A stretch of DNA of 64,000 bases from Pirellulaceae bacterium. Lineage in GTDB: Bacteria; Planctomycetota; Planctomycetia; Pirellulales; Pirellulaceae. Both the position numbers and the translations under genes were made by a program. Location: NCBI GenBank assembly GCA_019636385.1, contig JAHBXT010000003.1, positions 124,001 to 188,000 on the forward strand. Reading direction: 5' to 3'. Shown piece after piece: positions 19,292 to 28,019 of the stretch (positions are counted from its first letter, which is position 1; each line of letters opens with the position of its first letter). Below the pieces are notes generated by a model. That model ran no database searches and was not told where the DNA came from. It worked only from the letters and a program-made list of their open reading frames with translations.

Positions 19292-19647
19292 CCGGCTCTT
19301 GTTATGTGCTTAAAACTGGCTGGGTTACATTCGACTTGAGCCGAATTAAATGTCAGCTCGGTCATGATTGGGGCTGGGCAATTGACGCCCCTGTATCAAA
19401 TCGCGTGCTGCGATTTCCTGTAAACCCTATAGCGCTGGGCGGGGCTCATCATCCAAACGCATACGGCTCCTCACTCCAATGCGATTCCATTTTCGTTGCG
19501 ATAGACGCATCATCAAAACTTAACGCTGGCTTAACGTCGCGTTCTCAGGCGTTTCATAGATGCTCGGTACCATGCTCCGTCAAATGTTAGCGATCAGGCG
19601 TTCTGAGTCGCATCGTTTGTTGGATACTTTGCTGAGGAGAATATTAG
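19292..19647 (+). other. intergenic region with phased hexamer array
   Basis: 356 bp between the kinase gene and the first secreted paralog. The distal part carries the Pho-box-like array at 19520-19558 and a possible -10 at 19568-19573. A purine-rich GAGGAGA ribosome site lies at about 19634-19640, before the ATG at 19648. The first 200 bp show nothing I can name. Confidence 0.5.
19520..19573 (+). promoter_or_regulatory. Pho-box-like array and promoter, first secreted paralog
   Basis: Four hexamers at exact 11-bp spacing: TTAACG (19520), TTAACG (19531), TTCTCA (19542) and TTCATA (19553). After a 9-bp gap comes TACCAT (19568-19573), a possible -10. PhoB/PhoP-type regulators in several phyla bind 11-bp-phased TT(A/C)ACA or CTTAAC repeats and replace the -35 element. 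The array lies 90-128 bp upstream of the ATG at 19648, within a phoR-phoU-phoB neighbourhood. Binding is inference. Confidence 0.55.
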
Positions 19648-20394
19648 ATGAAGCCTTTTTTTATGGCGAGCTTGGTGGCGCTGGCTGCTGCGGGTTCCGC
19701 CCAGGCAGCGATCATTACCCAATGGGATTTTGAAGGCGATACGCTAACTCCCAATAGTGGCACCGGGACCGCGATACTTACCGGTGGAACTACCGGTACT
19801 TTTGCCACTGGAAATGGTGGAGGCAGAGGCTGGAATACAGCTACTTATGCAGCACAAAGCGAAGACAGTGGGATGCGCGGGGTCTCGTTCCTGACCAGCA
19901 CATTGGGGTTTGAAAACATTACCGTCAGCCTAGATCATCGCGCCAGCGGCACCGCTTCGCGTTGGGCACGATTTGAATACACGACAGATGGTGGCACAAG
20001 CTGGACGCCCCATTCTAACAATGCTGGCTCATTGTCGCCTCACGATACCTTCTACAGTTTCAATATCGACTTGGGTGCTCTGTCTGCGGTCGAGAATAAT
20101 CCGAACTTTGGGTTTCGAGTGGTGTCAATCTTTTCGCCACTTGCTTTCGATCAAAACGCCTCGCTGGCAGACTTTGGGCCCAATACGGCCTACATGCGCG
20201 CTAATGCTCAGGCTTCGTATACGCCAGGCGGAGGAGTTGGAACCGGTAATTACGGTGGAGGTGGTTCTGGCGGTACTTGGCGATTTGACAACGTGACGAT
20301 TAGTGGAACCGCTGTTCCCGAACCAAGCTCCATAGCGCTACTGACGCTGGTGACGTGCAGTGGAACTGTGATCCGCTTTCGTCGAGCGTTCTAA
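19648..20394 (+). CDS. secreted PEP-CTERM protein
   Basis: Exported protein of 248 residues. A signal peptide occupies residues 1-20, with cleavage after AGSAQA. The body is a beta-rich domain with NNPNFGFRVVSIFSP (150-164) and GGTWRFDNVTISG (208-220). The C-terminus carries VPEPSS (223-228), a short hydrophobic stretch and the basic end RFRRAF, which is the PEP-CTERM signal processed by exosortase/archaeosortase-type enzymes and used for surface sorting. Function is unknown. The body is clearly homologous to the next secreted protein, so the pair arose by duplication. It lies between phoR and phoU-phoB and has a Pho-box-like array upstream. A Gly-rich stretch at about 194-209 separates the domain core from its last strand. 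Confidence 0.82.
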   Translation: MKPFFMASLVALAAAGSAQAAIITQWDFEGDTLTPNSGTGTAILTGGTTGTFATGNGGGRGWNTATYAAQSEDSGMRGVSFLTSTLGFENITVSLDHRASGTASRWARFEYTTDGGTSWTPHSNNAGSLSPHDTFYSFNIDLGALSAVENNPNFGFRVVSIFSPLAFDQNASLADFGPNTAYMRANAQASYTPGGGVGTGNYGGGGSGGTWRFDNVTISGTAVPEPSSIALLTLVTCSGTVIRFRRAF

Positions 20395-20603
20395 GTCGTT
20401 CGGACGCAGTAACCGATGACGGTCGCGCTCAATTCGGTTGGTACTGCTGGCGTGCTAAATGCAAAAACGGTCCTCTCGATAGCAGTCCTCTGCATCGATA
20501 CGACTGAAACACGACTCATTGCGAGCAACCCCATTGACTGACCCCATTTGTCGGTGTGTTTGGCCCAACTCATTAGGTAAATGGAGAGTCAAAATTTAGC
20601 TAC

Positions 20604-20730
20604 TGGTAGACCAGCGGGTGTTAGAACGTTTCAACTGGAGTCTGCACTGCACCCGTTGGCCTACCAACCATTCAGTTCGCCAACCGGACTAGTTTGCAGC
20701 CGACCTGCATCAAGCAGGTCGGCTGTTTTC
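20604..20730 (+). ncRNA. structured small RNA candidate with three hairpins
   Basis: Three hairpins in tandem. Stem 1 pairs 20604-20620 with 20650-20666: sixteen pairs including one G-U, with one A-C mismatch, around a 29-nt loop. Stem 2 pairs 20674-20679 with 20685-20690 around a 5-nt loop. Stem 3 is a perfect 11-bp stem (20698-20708 with 20714-20724) followed by GTTTT, an intrinsic terminator form. The block ends about 275 bp before the second repeat array and starts 210 bp after the previous gene, so it is separate from both coding regions. It may be a stand-alone sRNA, or the structured 3' end of the upstream mRNA. I see no clear promoter. Confidence 0.45.
20698..20729 (+). terminator. 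intrinsic terminator
   Basis: AGCCGACCTGC (20698-20708), loop ATCAA, GCAGGTCGGCT (20714-20724), then GTTTT. The stem has eleven perfect pairs, mostly G-C, with a short U-tract. It is the third hairpin of the RNA candidate. Confidence 0.6.
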
Positions 20731-21005
20731 ATGCGCTTGCGCCTGCCCAGCCTCTTGATACTGTTTGATGCCCCGAAACGTACACGCCATTGTTCGAGCC
20801 GGGCGAGCCGAACCAGTGGAAGCCATTCGATAGGACGTGACCGGGACGGATATCGTGACGACGATCGTCCGCAAGTTTAAGCTGCGCCCCAGGCCGGCGC
20901 GCCACATACACGCGTAGCAAATTGTACGAACAGTTACCCACAGCCAAACGATCCCAACATGGCGCAACGTATGACGCTCTGGGGAGCTGCTGTCCGCTTA
21001 ACGAC

Positions 21006-21059
21006 TTCACGCAAATTTCACAAATGGCACGTCTTTTTTTAACACGTTAGTTCTACGAT
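21006..21059 (+). promoter_or_regulatory. Pho-box-like array and promoter, second secreted paralog
   Basis: Hexamers TTCACG (21006), TTCACA (21017) and TTAACA (21039) sit on the same 11-bp grid; the grid position at 21028 reads CACGTC and does not match. A 9-bp gap then leads to TACGAT (21054-21059), a possible -10. The repeat type, phase and 9-bp gap are the same as in the array before the first paralog. Binding by the local PhoB is inference. Confidence 0.45.
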
Positions 21060-21194
21060 ATCGCCGCTTTTAGTGCTGAGTACCTGCAGCTAAGTAGCAT
21101 TCGGCGAAGCGGGTTGCTCGCGATACTTAGTTCATCAAGGTGCTGGATCTAGCGCAGTGCAGCACTTTACTCACTCAAGAAAGAGAGTCGACCA

Positions 21195-22568
21195 ATGCGG
21201 CGAACGACGATTGCTATGTATCTTGTACTCGCGAGCTGTTCAGCTCTGCGTGCCGAGACAATTACACAATGGGATTTCCAATTTCTACAGGGTGAGCTGG
21301 CAATAGGCACGAATGTCGCAAACGTTGGTAGCGGCGCCATCACCCATCTTAACGGAGTCAGTCACCCTGGTTTCAACTCAGGAAATGGTTCCTCTGATCC
21401 GGTTCAACCCGGTCAAGCACACCAGACGGATTCCTATCATCCTCAGTCTACGAGCAGCGGCACTCGAGGCGTTCAATTCTCCGTGGATACAACGGGTTTT
21501 CAGAATTTAGTTTGCAAATTCGACCTGCGAACCAGCAATACCTCCAGTCGTTGGTATCAAGTCCGATATACAACAGACGGCGTCAACTTCGTCGACCATG
21601 GGAGCCCCATTCGCTTGGAGCGATACAATGTTGACAATATTGAAATTGGCGTGGGCGATGTTTGGTCCAATCAACAGATTATTGATTTGACTAACGTACC
21701 CGGAGTTAACAACAATCCCAACTTTGCGTTTCAGGTCGTATCTGTGTTTTCGCCAGTCGCCTTTACTGAGTTCCTAAGTGGCACCAACTATGCTGCCGAC
21801 ACCGCTTATGAAGCAGCGCGAAATCGTCCGACAGGATTCGGCGCCCAATCGAATTATGCTGGAGGCACATGGCGATTTGACATGGTGACTGTCAGCGGTG
21901 AAGTCATGTCGGGCATGGCTACCAGTTTCGTCACGGCCCAGGTCTATCACAACGGCTTTAGCGGTGGTGGAGCCTCCCCCTGGAATGCGGTCGACCCGCA
22001 CAAGCAGCCGATTCGGCGAGGCGAGCAACCGACGACATTCGGCCTCGTCAATCTGACCAACGACAGTCGCGGATTGAACGGGGTTGTGTTGGACTTCGAC
22101 AACTTGACTTCCCTGGATGATGTTAGCTTGGTTTACAAGATGAGTCCTCAGGGAGCGTTTAGCGAGGCTGGCAATCCGGTTTCGGCATGGGAGAATGCGC
22201 CGACTCCAACATCGGTAGTCCTCTATCCGGAGTTGGCGGAAGCCGATAACAATGACCGGATCCTGATTTTGTGGGCCGACAACGCTATTCAAAATCGCTA
22301 TCTGAGCATCAAAGTCACCATTGGTTCGGCGACGATCGAGCTGTACGTCGGGCACTTGCTGGGTGAAACCACAGGACCAGACTTGACGCCAACTTTTACG
22401 GTTTCATTTGCTGACATTACCGAGATCAAGAATACCGTCGCTCAGATTGTTAACGCGGGTGGCCTGACCGATATTGACAAGAACGGAACCGTTGCCTTTG
22501 CGGACATCACGGCCATGCGTAACAATATCAGCGCCCAACTGACACAGATTACGATACCGGCTGAGTAA
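21195..22568 (+). CDS. secreted protein with dockerin-like C-terminus
   Basis: Exported protein of 457 residues with a signal peptide at about 1-20 (cleavage after CSALRA). Residues 22-235 are homologous to the PEP-CTERM protein upstream: both have ITQWDF at the mature N-terminus, YTTDG, NNPNF.F.VVS.FSP and GGTWRFD.VT.SG. Residues 240-390 form a second beta-rich domain. The C-terminus (about 400-452) holds two FADIT-anchored repeats; the second, DIDKNGTVAFADITAMRNNI, fits a type I dockerin calcium loop, while the first has lost its acidic loop residues. Dockerins in planctomycete secretomes are thought to mediate calcium-dependent surface assembly. No PEP-CTERM tail is present. It is preceded by its own Pho-box-like array. 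Confidence 0.8.
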   Translation: MRRTTIAMYLVLASCSALRAETITQWDFQFLQGELAIGTNVANVGSGAITHLNGVSHPGFNSGNGSSDPVQPGQAHQTDSYHPQSTSSGTRGVQFSVDTTGFQNLVCKFDLRTSNTSSRWYQVRYTTDGVNFVDHGSPIRLERYNVDNIEIGVGDVWSNQQIIDLTNVPGVNNNPNFAFQVVSVFSPVAFTEFLSGTNYAADTAYEAARNRPTGFGAQSNYAGGTWRFDMVTVSGEVMSGMATSFVTAQVYHNGFSGGGASPWNAVDPHKQPIRRGEQPTTFGLVNLTNDSRGLNGVVLDFDNLTSLDDVSLVYKMSPQGAFSEAGNPVSAWENAPTPTSVVLYPELAEADNNDRILILWADNAIQNRYLSIKVTIGSATIELYVGHLLGETTGPDLTPTFTVSFADITEIKNTVAQIVNAGGLTDIDKNGTVAFADITAMRNNISAQLTQITIPAE

Positions 22569-22611
22569 AGTATTGGTGGTGAGTCACTTGACGGTGCCAC
22601 AATTAACTGTG

Positions 22612-22662
22612 GCGGTGCTGGGCGCTTGATCGCCTAGCACCGCGACTGACAAACCATTTTTT
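22612..22662 (+). terminator. hairpin between the dockerin-like gene and phoU
   Basis: A 13-bp stem with one G-U pair (22612-22624 with 22631-22643), loop CTTGAT, followed 13 nt later by a run of six T residues. It is probably a terminator or attenuator for the secreted-protein gene; the distance to the T-run lowers confidence. phoU starts 20 bp after the T-run. Confidence 0.4.
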
Positions 22663-22682
22663 AGAGACAATCTACACCGACT

Positions 22683-23375
22683 ATGAACATCCATTTCACC
22701 CGCGAATTAGCAACGCTCCAAGATCGACTGATGTCCATGTTTTGCCTGGTCGAGCAGATGATCAATGATGCAACCCGATCGCTGTGCAGTCGTGAATTGA
22801 ATCGAGTGCCACAAGTCAAGGACTTGGACAAACGCGTCAATGCAGAAGAAGTTCTGATCGAGGAGGAATGTTTGAAAATTCTTTCCCTCTATCAGCCGGC
22901 AGGCAGCGACCTGCGACAGATCGCGTCGATCCTCAAGATCAACGCCGACCTGGAACGCATTGCTGATCTGGCTGGAAATATCGCGGAGCGGGCTGTGGGC
23001 TTAATGGAATTTCCGTACTTTCCTGTACCGGATCAATTGCCGGTACTGGCGCGCGAGTCCACGGAGATGGTTCGTAAGGCTCTCAACGCTTTTGTGGCCC
23101 AGAATGTTCAGCTCGCCAAACAAGTCATCCTTGACGATGCCTCGGTGGATCGGCTGAATCGCGAGATCATCGGCGAGCTCAAATCGCTGATGCGTACAGA
23201 CGGTGATTATGTCGAAGCCGCTCTCAATTGCTTCTCGGCCTCGAAGCATTTTGAACGCATTGCGGACCATGCCGAGAATATCGCTGAGGATGTGATCTAC
23301 ATGATCAGCGGCGAGATTATTCGCCACAAACATGGGCAGTTTTCACTTCGGGACGATTGTCATGCCGCGCCCTAA
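22683..23375 (+). CDS. phoU: phosphate transport/signalling regulator PhoU
   Basis: PhoU protein of 230 residues, made of two three-helix PhoU repeats (about 8-100 and 115-210). Each contains the metal-binding pattern with the conserved NADLERIADLAGNIAER (about 98-114) and HFERIADHAENIAEDV (about 189-204). PhoU links phosphate-transporter activity to PhoR kinase state and restrains the Pho response when phosphate is plentiful. It overlaps the start of phoB by 14 bp, so the two are translationally coupled. No pst transporter genes are in the window. The N-terminal MNIHFTRELATLQDRLMSM fits other PhoU starts. Confidence 0.93.
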   Translation: MNIHFTRELATLQDRLMSMFCLVEQMINDATRSLCSRELNRVPQVKDLDKRVNAEEVLIEEECLKILSLYQPAGSDLRQIASILKINADLERIADLAGNIAERAVGLMEFPYFPVPDQLPVLARESTEMVRKALNAFVAQNVQLAKQVILDDASVDRLNREIIGELKSLMRTDGDYVEAALNCFSASKHFERIADHAENIAEDVIYMISGEIIRHKHGQFSLRDDCHAAP

Positions 23376-24066
23376 AATCTTGATCGTCGAAGATGATCGG
23401 GCTATTGCAGATGTCTTGATTTATAATCTGCAAGCCCTCGAATATGAAGTCTCACATGCGTCCAACGGCCCAGAGGGTTTGGAGCTGGCCCAGCGAAATC
23501 TACCCGATGTGGTCATCCTGGATGTGATGCTGCCAGGCATCGATGGGCTGGAGGTTTGTAGACGCCTGAAGTCTGCTCCAGAGATTCAATTGACCAAAAT
23601 TCTGATGCTCACCGCGAAGGGAGAAGAGGGCGATCAGCTGGTCGGATTTAATGTTGGTGCAGACGATTACGTGGTTAAACCGTTCAGCGTTAGAATTCTG
23701 ATGGAACGCATCAAGGCTTTGCTGCGACGGGTTGGCCAGGACGAGCCAATTGGTGATGAGGGAGTTATCATCTGCGGACCAATAAAGATCGATCGGCTGA
23801 AGCATCGGGTGCAGGTCAATGGCGAGGCTGTTGAGCTAACCGCCTCTGAATTCCGCTTGCTGGACAGCTTGATCAGCCAACCGGGCCGCGTGTTTGATCG
23901 GCAAGAGTTGATCGAATTGGCGCTGGGTAGCGACTCGCTGGTACTCGAACGGACTGTCGACGTCCACGTTCGCTCAATTCGCAAGAAGCTGGGAGCGCTC
24001 GCCGAGTGCATCGAAACCGTGCGCGGGGTAGGTTACAGATTCTACGAACCTGATCGCCAGGCCTGA
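23362..24066 (+). CDS. phoB: PhoB-like response regulator
   Basis: OmpR/PhoB-family response regulator of 234 residues, with a receiver domain (about 4-120) and a winged-helix DNA-binding domain (about 135-232). The phosphoacceptor is Asp54 in ILDVMLPG, the acidic pocket is Glu10-Asp11-Asp12, and the conserved lysine lies in DYVVKPFS. The DNA-binding part ends ETVRGVGYRF, as in PhoB. The ATG at 23362 (MPRPKILIVEDD) is chosen because it opens directly on the receiver; an ATG at 23332 would add ten unrelated residues inside phoU. Together with PhoR it should activate 11-bp-phased direct-repeat sites, such as those found upstream of the two secreted proteins. It is convergent with the aldolase gene. 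Confidence 0.9.
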   Translation: MPRPKILIVEDDRAIADVLIYNLQALEYEVSHASNGPEGLELAQRNLPDVVILDVMLPGIDGLEVCRRLKSAPEIQLTKILMLTAKGEEGDQLVGFNVGADDYVVKPFSVRILMERIKALLRRVGQDEPIGDEGVIICGPIKIDRLKHRVQVNGEAVELTASEFRLLDSLISQPGRVFDRQELIELALGSDSLVLERTVDVHVRSIRKKLGALAECIETVRGVGYRFYEPDRQA

Positions 24067-24072
24067 CCTTCC

Positions 24073-25095
24073 CTAAACCGGCTGTTCAAGTTGGCGGCGG
24101 AGGCTGGCACCGTGGCCGGCTTGGCCAAAGGCGACCATGCGGGCGACGCACACTTTTTTCATTGCAGCTCGAGCTGGCTTCAGGTAGTCACGTGGATCAA
24201 ACTTGTCGGGGCTTTCCATCAGTACCTGGCGAATGGCTGCGGTCATGGCCATGCGATTGTCTGTGTCAACGTTGATCTTGCGTACGCCGCTCTTGATGCC
24301 GCGCTGTATTTCCTCGACTGGTACGCCATAGGTTTGCTTCATTTTTCCGCCGTACTTGTTGATCATATCCTGCAGCTCTTGCGGAACCGAGGAACTACCG
24401 TGCATGACCAGGTGCGTATTGGGCAGACGCGCATGAATCTCTTCAATGCGGCTCATGGCCAACACTTCACCGTCCGGCTTGCGAGTGAATTTGTAAGCAC
24501 CATGGCTGGTTCCGATGGCAACGGCCAAGGCGTCGACTCCCGTGGCTTCCACGAATTCAGCCGCTTGATCTGGATCAGTCAGTAGTTGGTCATGCGACAA
24601 TTGACCGGTTGCACCGTGACCGTCTTCCTGTTCACCTTCACCAGATTCTAGCGAACCGAGGCAGCCCAATTCGCCTTCCACCGATACGCCACGAGCATGG
24701 GCGATGCGAACGACTTCGCTGGTGACCTTGACGTTGTAGTCGTAGCTGGCAGGGGTCTTGCCGTCCTCTTCGAGGGAACCGTCCATCATCACCGAGGTAA
24801 ATTCATTGTCGATGGCGCTAACACAAGTGGCCACGCTATTGCCGTGATCCAAATGCATCACGATCGGCAGGTGCGGGTGCAGTTCTGCTGCAGCCCGCAT
24901 CAAATTGCGCAAATACAGATCCTGTGAGTAGGCCCGTGCGCCTCGCGAAGCTTGAATGATCACCGGCGAATCCGTCTCGACAGCCGCCTCCATGATCGCC
25001 TGAATCTGCTCCATGTTATTCACATTAAACGCAGCTACACCGTAGTTGTTTTCAGCAGCATGATCCAATACAACGCGCAGCGGCACTAGCGGCAT
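24073..25095 (-). CDS. fba: class II fructose-bisphosphate aldolase
   Basis: Zinc-dependent class II aldolase cleaving or forming fructose 1,6-bisphosphate in glycolysis and gluconeogenesis. The 340-residue length and the sequence fit the subtype with the insert [13 protein letters not shown]. Metal and substrate motifs are MHLDHGNS (about 80-87, catalytic Asp and zinc His), [29 protein letters not shown] and KINVDTDNR. Two ATGs are close together: 25104 has its GGAG only two bases upstream, while 25095 has the same GGAG at about nine bases, so the ribosome site favours 25095. It is convergent with phoB, with only 6 bp between stops. Confidence 0.93.
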   Translation of the reverse strand: MPLVPLRVVLDHAAENNYGVAAFNVNNMEQIQAIMEAAVETDSPVIIQASRGARAYSQDLYLRNLMRAAAELHPHLPIVMHLDHGNSVATCVSAIDNEFTSVMMDGSLEEDGKTPASYDYNVKVTSEVVRIAHARGVSVEGELGCLGSLESGEGEQEDGHGATGQLSHDQLLTDPDQAAEFVEATGVDALAVAIGTSHGAYKFTRKPDGEVLAMSRIEEIHARLPNTHLVMHGSSSVPQELQDMINKYGGKMKQTYGVPVEEIQRGIKSGVRKINVDTDNRMAMTAAIRQVLMESPDKFDPRDYLKPARAAMKKVCVARMVAFGQAGHGASLRRQLEQPV

Positions 25096-25396
25096 AACAG
25101 TCATCTCCTGCCTCGTACCCGCCGTGGCGAGCCTCAGCGCTTGGGGAACCCTGGAACATCGAAACTATGCCTCATTATCTGCCGGATGCCGTAATTCGCA
25201 ATCCCGAAAGTCAGATGTTTGCTGTTGGTCGCATTGCCAGACACAGCCGATTTGGAATGGAATGAACGGGGGTTAACGGAAATTCATCTTCCACTGGCGG
25301 GAGCTAATGCAGCCGAAGCCGCGCTAGCCAATGGGCTGGCGCGCAATTGATCTGGGCATGAGCCGTTGTTTTCGGCTGGCCAGATTCCCAGAATGA
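25096..25396. other. intergenic region upstream of the aldolase gene
   Basis: About 300 bp between two minus-strand genes. It carries the candidate aldolase promoter and, near the transporter stop, a weak AGCCG/CGGCT hairpin that is too short to call a terminator. Nothing else was recognised. Confidence 0.4.
25174..25201 (-). promoter_or_regulatory. candidate promoter of the aldolase gene
   Basis: Minus-strand TTGCGA (complement of 25196-25201), 16-bp spacer, GATAAT (complement of 25174-25179), about 80 bp upstream of the start. The -10 matches five of six consensus positions, the -35 four of six. Confidence 0.4.
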
Positions 25397-27766
25397 TTAT
25401 GGCCCGACCGCGCTGGGCCAGATGCGGTACAAGGCGCGTAGCAGAATGGGCAGGACGACTAGATTGGCTGCCAGTCCGCCCAACATGACGATGGTCACCA
25501 GATATCCGAATTGCACTGTTGGCACAAAGTTTGACAGGGTTAGCACCATGAACCCGGCGATCAGCGCCAAATTGGCCAGCATGATTGCCAGCCCCACGGA
25601 ACCGTGCGCCTGGCCAATGGCAGTGTTGAAGTCCGCGCCTGACTTAAGTTCATGACGGAAGCGATACAGGTAGTGAATGCTGAAATCCACCGCTAGTCCC
25701 ATGGAGACGCTGGCCAACATGGCGGTGGCCATATTCATCTTCAGTCCCAACCAGCCCATGCTACCAATGACAATTAAGATTGGCGAGGCATTCGGAATCA
25801 GGGCCAAAACACCCAGTACAGGACTGCGGAAAGACAGGCTAAGCATGACAAAAATCAACAACACGGCGACCCCAAACGTAATCCATTGATCGGACAACAT
25901 GCTGCTGACCAAGAACATGATCAAAATTTCGGACCCGGCCGATCGAGCGCCAGGGAAATATTTGAGGCCGATCGCCTCCACAGCATTCAGTCGGTCGATC
26001 TTGGCCTGATTGCCTTCCAGGTCACCGGTTAGAACCGAGATTCGCAGCACGTTGCGATCTTTATTCCAAAAGCCGGATACCAGACCAGGCTCTCGTTTGT
26101 CGATTTGGCCGAGCAGGTATCGAGGAGCTAGATTCGCGATGGCCGCTTGCGCAAAGCGCTCCGACAGGTTGGTCGGCTGAGGACCATTCTTGTTCTGCAT
26201 AAATGCGAACAGATCGGTGAGTGACATTGAGCCCAACACGCCCTCGACCTGCAACAGCTCGCGCTGAATCTGACGGACCTGTTCAATAAAATCATCAAAC
26301 TTGGGATCGCTGGCGCTCGGACCGTCAATGATCAAGTCGAATCCTCCGGTAGCCCCCAGTCGTTCAGAAATAAACTTATAGGACTGTACGATAGGGCTAT
26401 CTTCGTGAAAATTGTCGGTAAAGTCTGTAGCCGATTCCAGACGTGTCGTGCCAATCGTCAAGAACCCAAGCATCACCAGACCGACTGTGGCAAACAGCCA
26501 AGGGTAACGTTCGACGGCCCGATTCAACCATTGCAGCAGCACGGCGGCTTTTTTCTCTCCAGGTGCCCGTTGCGGATCGCTGGACCCGCCGCCAATCAAT
26601 ACGGCGCCAGAGATTACTCCTAGAATGGCCACTAACACGAACAGCGTGCCGATCCCCATCATCAACCCAAAACTTTGTACCGGCACGATGCGACTGACCA
26701 TCAACGAAAAGAATCCGCCCATGGTGGTCAGAATGGTCCATGCAGTAGCGGGGCCCACATGAGCCAATGTTCCGCGCATGGCGGCCTGTGGATCAAGCCA
26801 CGACCGATACTCGCGATAGCGAATGGCAAAGTGAACAACGGTCCCTACGCCAATCACCGTTACCAAAGCCACCAGTGGCGAACTAACCATACTCAGCTTC
26901 ATACCAGCGATGACCATCGAGGCTTTGGTCCAAATGAGTGCGAGGTGCACTACGATCAGCGGCATGAACATCCAGCGCAGATTGCGAAACATGATGGCAA
27001 TCACCAGCGTCATCACCAACGTCGAGTAGATGCCTAGCTTCTGACCGTCGTTTTCCAGGTGGCTGAAGACATCATCTACCAGCACCGGACCACCAGCCAC
27101 CAGAGCTTCACCAGGATATTGGTCGGCAATCTCACGCAGTCGCTTGATCGTCTGGGCACGCGGTTGATCGGTATCCTCCAATAGCTTGAGCGTTACAACA
27201 ACAGCCGTCGTCTGACCGTCGGGCGAGATCAGTCGATTCAGGTACAGATCGCTGCCAATCAATTCTTTGCGCAAGTCATCGGCGGTGGCGGCACCGCTAG
27301 CCAGCACCTCCTTCAGCGATACATCGCTAAGTGGCGCCGATGGGCGTCTCATGCCCGCCAGACTCATGATGCTATCTACACCCGGAACATCCGCGAGTTG
27401 TTTGGAGAACTGCTCTAGTCTATCCAAGCCGTCGACGCTGATCAGGTCCGGGTCTGAATAGGCGACCACACAGGTCTCTTGAGCCCCGAAGATTTCCTTC
27501 GATTCCAGGTAATTGGTTAAGCGGGGATCGGACTGATGGAACAGGCGTTCCAGACTGCGGTCAAATTGCAAGGACAGCGAATAAGGCAGCGCTAGCCCGC
27601 CCAAAAGCAGGCTGCCGATCAACAGCAGCCAGCGAAACCGAATCAGTTGGCTCACGCCAGCCAGAAGTCCAGGCGACACATCAAAATTGTCATCAGCGCG
27701 GTTGCGCGGGTTGTCGGCAGTAGAAGCGGAAAGGTCGCTGTCGCTGGGAAGTTGCTGAGCATCCAT
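25397..27766 (-). CDS. RND/MMPL-family transporter
   Basis: Membrane transporter of 789 residues from the RND superfamily, MMPL branch. It has a hydrophobic segment at about 43-65, a large soluble domain (about 70-230), a six-helix block (about 235-400), a second soluble domain (about 440-620) and a second six-helix block (about 625-780). The loop motifs GIGTVVHFAIRYREYR and GLAVDFSIHYLYRFR at equivalent places in the two halves show the internal duplication and the conserved polar helix-4 residues. Relatives export lipids, hopanoids or other hydrophobic compounds; the cargo is not evident here. The gene stands alone, 253 bp downstream of the malic enzyme gene on the same strand. Confidence 0.85.
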   Translation of the reverse strand: MDAQQLPSDSDLSASTADNPRNRADDNFDVSPGLLAGVSQLIRFRWLLLIGSLLLGGLALPYSLSLQFDRSLERLFHQSDPRLTNYLESKEIFGAQETCVVAYSDPDLISVDGLDRLEQFSKQLADVPGVDSIMSLAGMRRPSAPLSDVSLKEVLASGAATADDLRKELIGSDLYLNRLISPDGQTTAVVVTLKLLEDTDQPRAQTIKRLREIADQYPGEALVAGGPVLVDDVFSHLENDGQKLGIYSTLVMTLVIAIMFRNLRWMFMPLIVVHLALIWTKASMVIAGMKLSMVSSPLVALVTVIGVGTVVHFAIRYREYRSWLDPQAAMRGTLAHVGPATAWTILTTMGGFFSLMVSRIVPVQSFGLMMGIGTLFVLVAILGVISGAVLIGGGSSDPQRAPGEKKAAVLLQWLNRAVERYPWLFATVGLVMLGFLTIGTTRLESATDFTDNFHEDSPIVQSYKFISERLGATGGFDLIIDGPSASDPKFDDFIEQVRQIQRELLQVEGVLGSMSLTDLFAFMQNKNGPQPTNLSERFAQAAIANLAPRYLLGQIDKREPGLVSGFWNKDRNVLRISVLTGDLEGNQAKIDRLNAVEAIGLKYFPGARSAGSEILIMFLVSSMLSDQWITFGVAVLLIFVMLSLSFRSPVLGVLALIPNASPILIVIGSMGWLGLKMNMATAMLASVSMGLAVDFSIHYLYRFRHELKSGADFNTAIGQAHGSVGLAIMLANLALIAGFMVLTLSNFVPTVQFGYLVTIVMLGGLAANLVVLPILLRALYRIWPSAVGP

Positions 27767-28019
27767 CGTGACTGCGCCTGCCTAGCACCGCCTTACTGCG
27801 GGCGTTGAGACATGGGGAATCTGTCGCCACCTGAGCGTCAAGAACTGCTGGCGCTCCTGTTATGATCGCATGACGCTATCATAGGACCGCACGGGCTGTC
27901 AACAACCCATCAGTCAATTGACAGTCTGCGGAACAATAGTTTGGCCGCCTAGGGCAAGTGACGGCAGCTACAATTGCCCACATGCTTTGGGGTCCACTAG
28001 CTGGCATCGATTGCATGGC

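Larger units (their letters stand above)
20395..21194 (+). other. 800-bp intergenic region with RNA candidate and repeat array
   Basis: Long gap between the two secreted paralogs. It contains a three-hairpin RNA candidate (20604-20730) and a second Pho-box-like array (21006-21059). Short reading frames on both strands have no start context, no recognisable sequence and cross the hairpins, so I read none as a gene. The 20730-21000 part shows nothing I can name. Confidence 0.5.

Noticed and set aside
20600..20670. Integron attC-like recombination site
   Set aside because: The long stem lacks the paired simple-site consensus (GTTRRRY/RYYYAAC) at its ends and no integrase is nearby.
20581..20880. 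Plus-strand reading frame of 99 codons in the intergenic region
   Set aside because: It spans the three RNA hairpins and a terminator and shows no recognisable protein features.
27861..27922. TATGAT/ATCATA inverted pair and a GTCAATTGAC palindrome between the transporter and malic enzyme genes
   Set aside because: The arms are only six bases and the palindrome stands alone; I saw no consistent promoter around them.
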